Origin: DASVEE01 sp036399695
Lineage (GTDB): Bacteria > Acidobacteriota > Thermoanaerobaculia > Gp7-AA8
Length of the DNA: 34,506 nucleotides
NCBI GenBank assembly: GCA_036399695.1
Contig: DASWMP010000138.1
Coordinates: 1-34,506 of the forward strand
Direction of reading: 5' to 3'
The position numbers were made by a program, and so were the translations under genes. A model generated the notes under the pieces. The model searched no databases, was not told where the DNA came from, and saw only the letters and a program-made list of their open reading frames with translations. Shown here piece after piece: positions 34,493-34,506 of this stretch; position 1 is the stretch's first letter; each line of letters starts with the position of its first letter.

Positions 34493-34506
34493 TCGCAAGC
34501 GCCGAA

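Overview
The window is a roughly 34.5 kb piece of a high-GC bacterial chromosome. Almost every gene has GC-rich third codon positions, which is why long false antisense ORFs run opposite most of them. A PagL-type outer-membrane barrel, several signal-peptide proteins, a lipoprotein and an IPTL-like C-terminal anchor point to a Gram-negative, didermic organism. The gene mix (DUF4331, DUF4198, DUF3494, an ECF42 sigma factor with a YCII protein, long PAS kinases) and the many palindromic intergenic repeats are reminiscent of Acidobacteriota. No rRNA or core phylogenetic marker is present, so this placement is an inference. There is no phage, conjugative module, insertion sequence with a transposase, or CRISPR array.

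Layout. 1-2745 (minus): a cell-envelope operon of DUF4331, an unknown secreted protein and a DUF4198 protein cut by the window edge. 2962-6345 (plus): an overlapping three-gene operon of Baeyer-Villiger monooxygenase, HSL-type esterase and short-chain dehydrogenase, in the same order as the mymA-lipR-sadH start of the mycobacterial mymA operon. 6582-9582 (plus): CPA1 cation/proton antiporter and a class III aminotransferase. 9631-13905: a small Cys-rich protein, an acyl-CoA desaturase, an RRM protein, a glycine-zipper protein, an ice-binding-like protein and a secreted unknown. 14040-16492: ECF42 sigma factor and its YCII partner, divergent from a RibD-C reductase. 16533-18081: a DUF2959-like lipoprotein, a 5'-truncated DUF4071 remnant between two near-identical terminator copies, and tRNA-Ala(CGC). 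18151-21021 (minus): RNase Z and a REC-GGDEF(degenerate)-EAL phosphodiesterase. 21892-25550 (plus): MscS channel, phosphohexomutase, thioredoxin-like ferredoxin and a PagL-like protein. 25732-30806 (plus): a two-component pair, a kinase with about seven PAS domains plus GAF, and an NtrC-type sigma-54 activator overlapping it by 4 bp. 31061-33492 (minus): an HD/Hsp90-type GHKL ATPase locus, visibly less GC-rich, split by an internal deletion and frame change. 33561-34506: a decayed copy of the 3' end of the NtrC-type gene and a dense cluster of palindromes with no convincing gene.

Two themes stand out. First, the Hsp90/HD locus lies between the intact end of the NtrC-type gene and a second, broken copy of that same end; each copy is followed by a similar REP-like hairpin, which suggests an inserted accessory element, possibly a decaying conflict or defence gene. 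Second, nearly every long intergenic gap holds arrays of 7-10 bp units facing their own reverse complement and able to form long hairpins. There are at least four sequence families, including a 381-bp tandem duplication between the EAL protein and mscS. I know no name for these elements.
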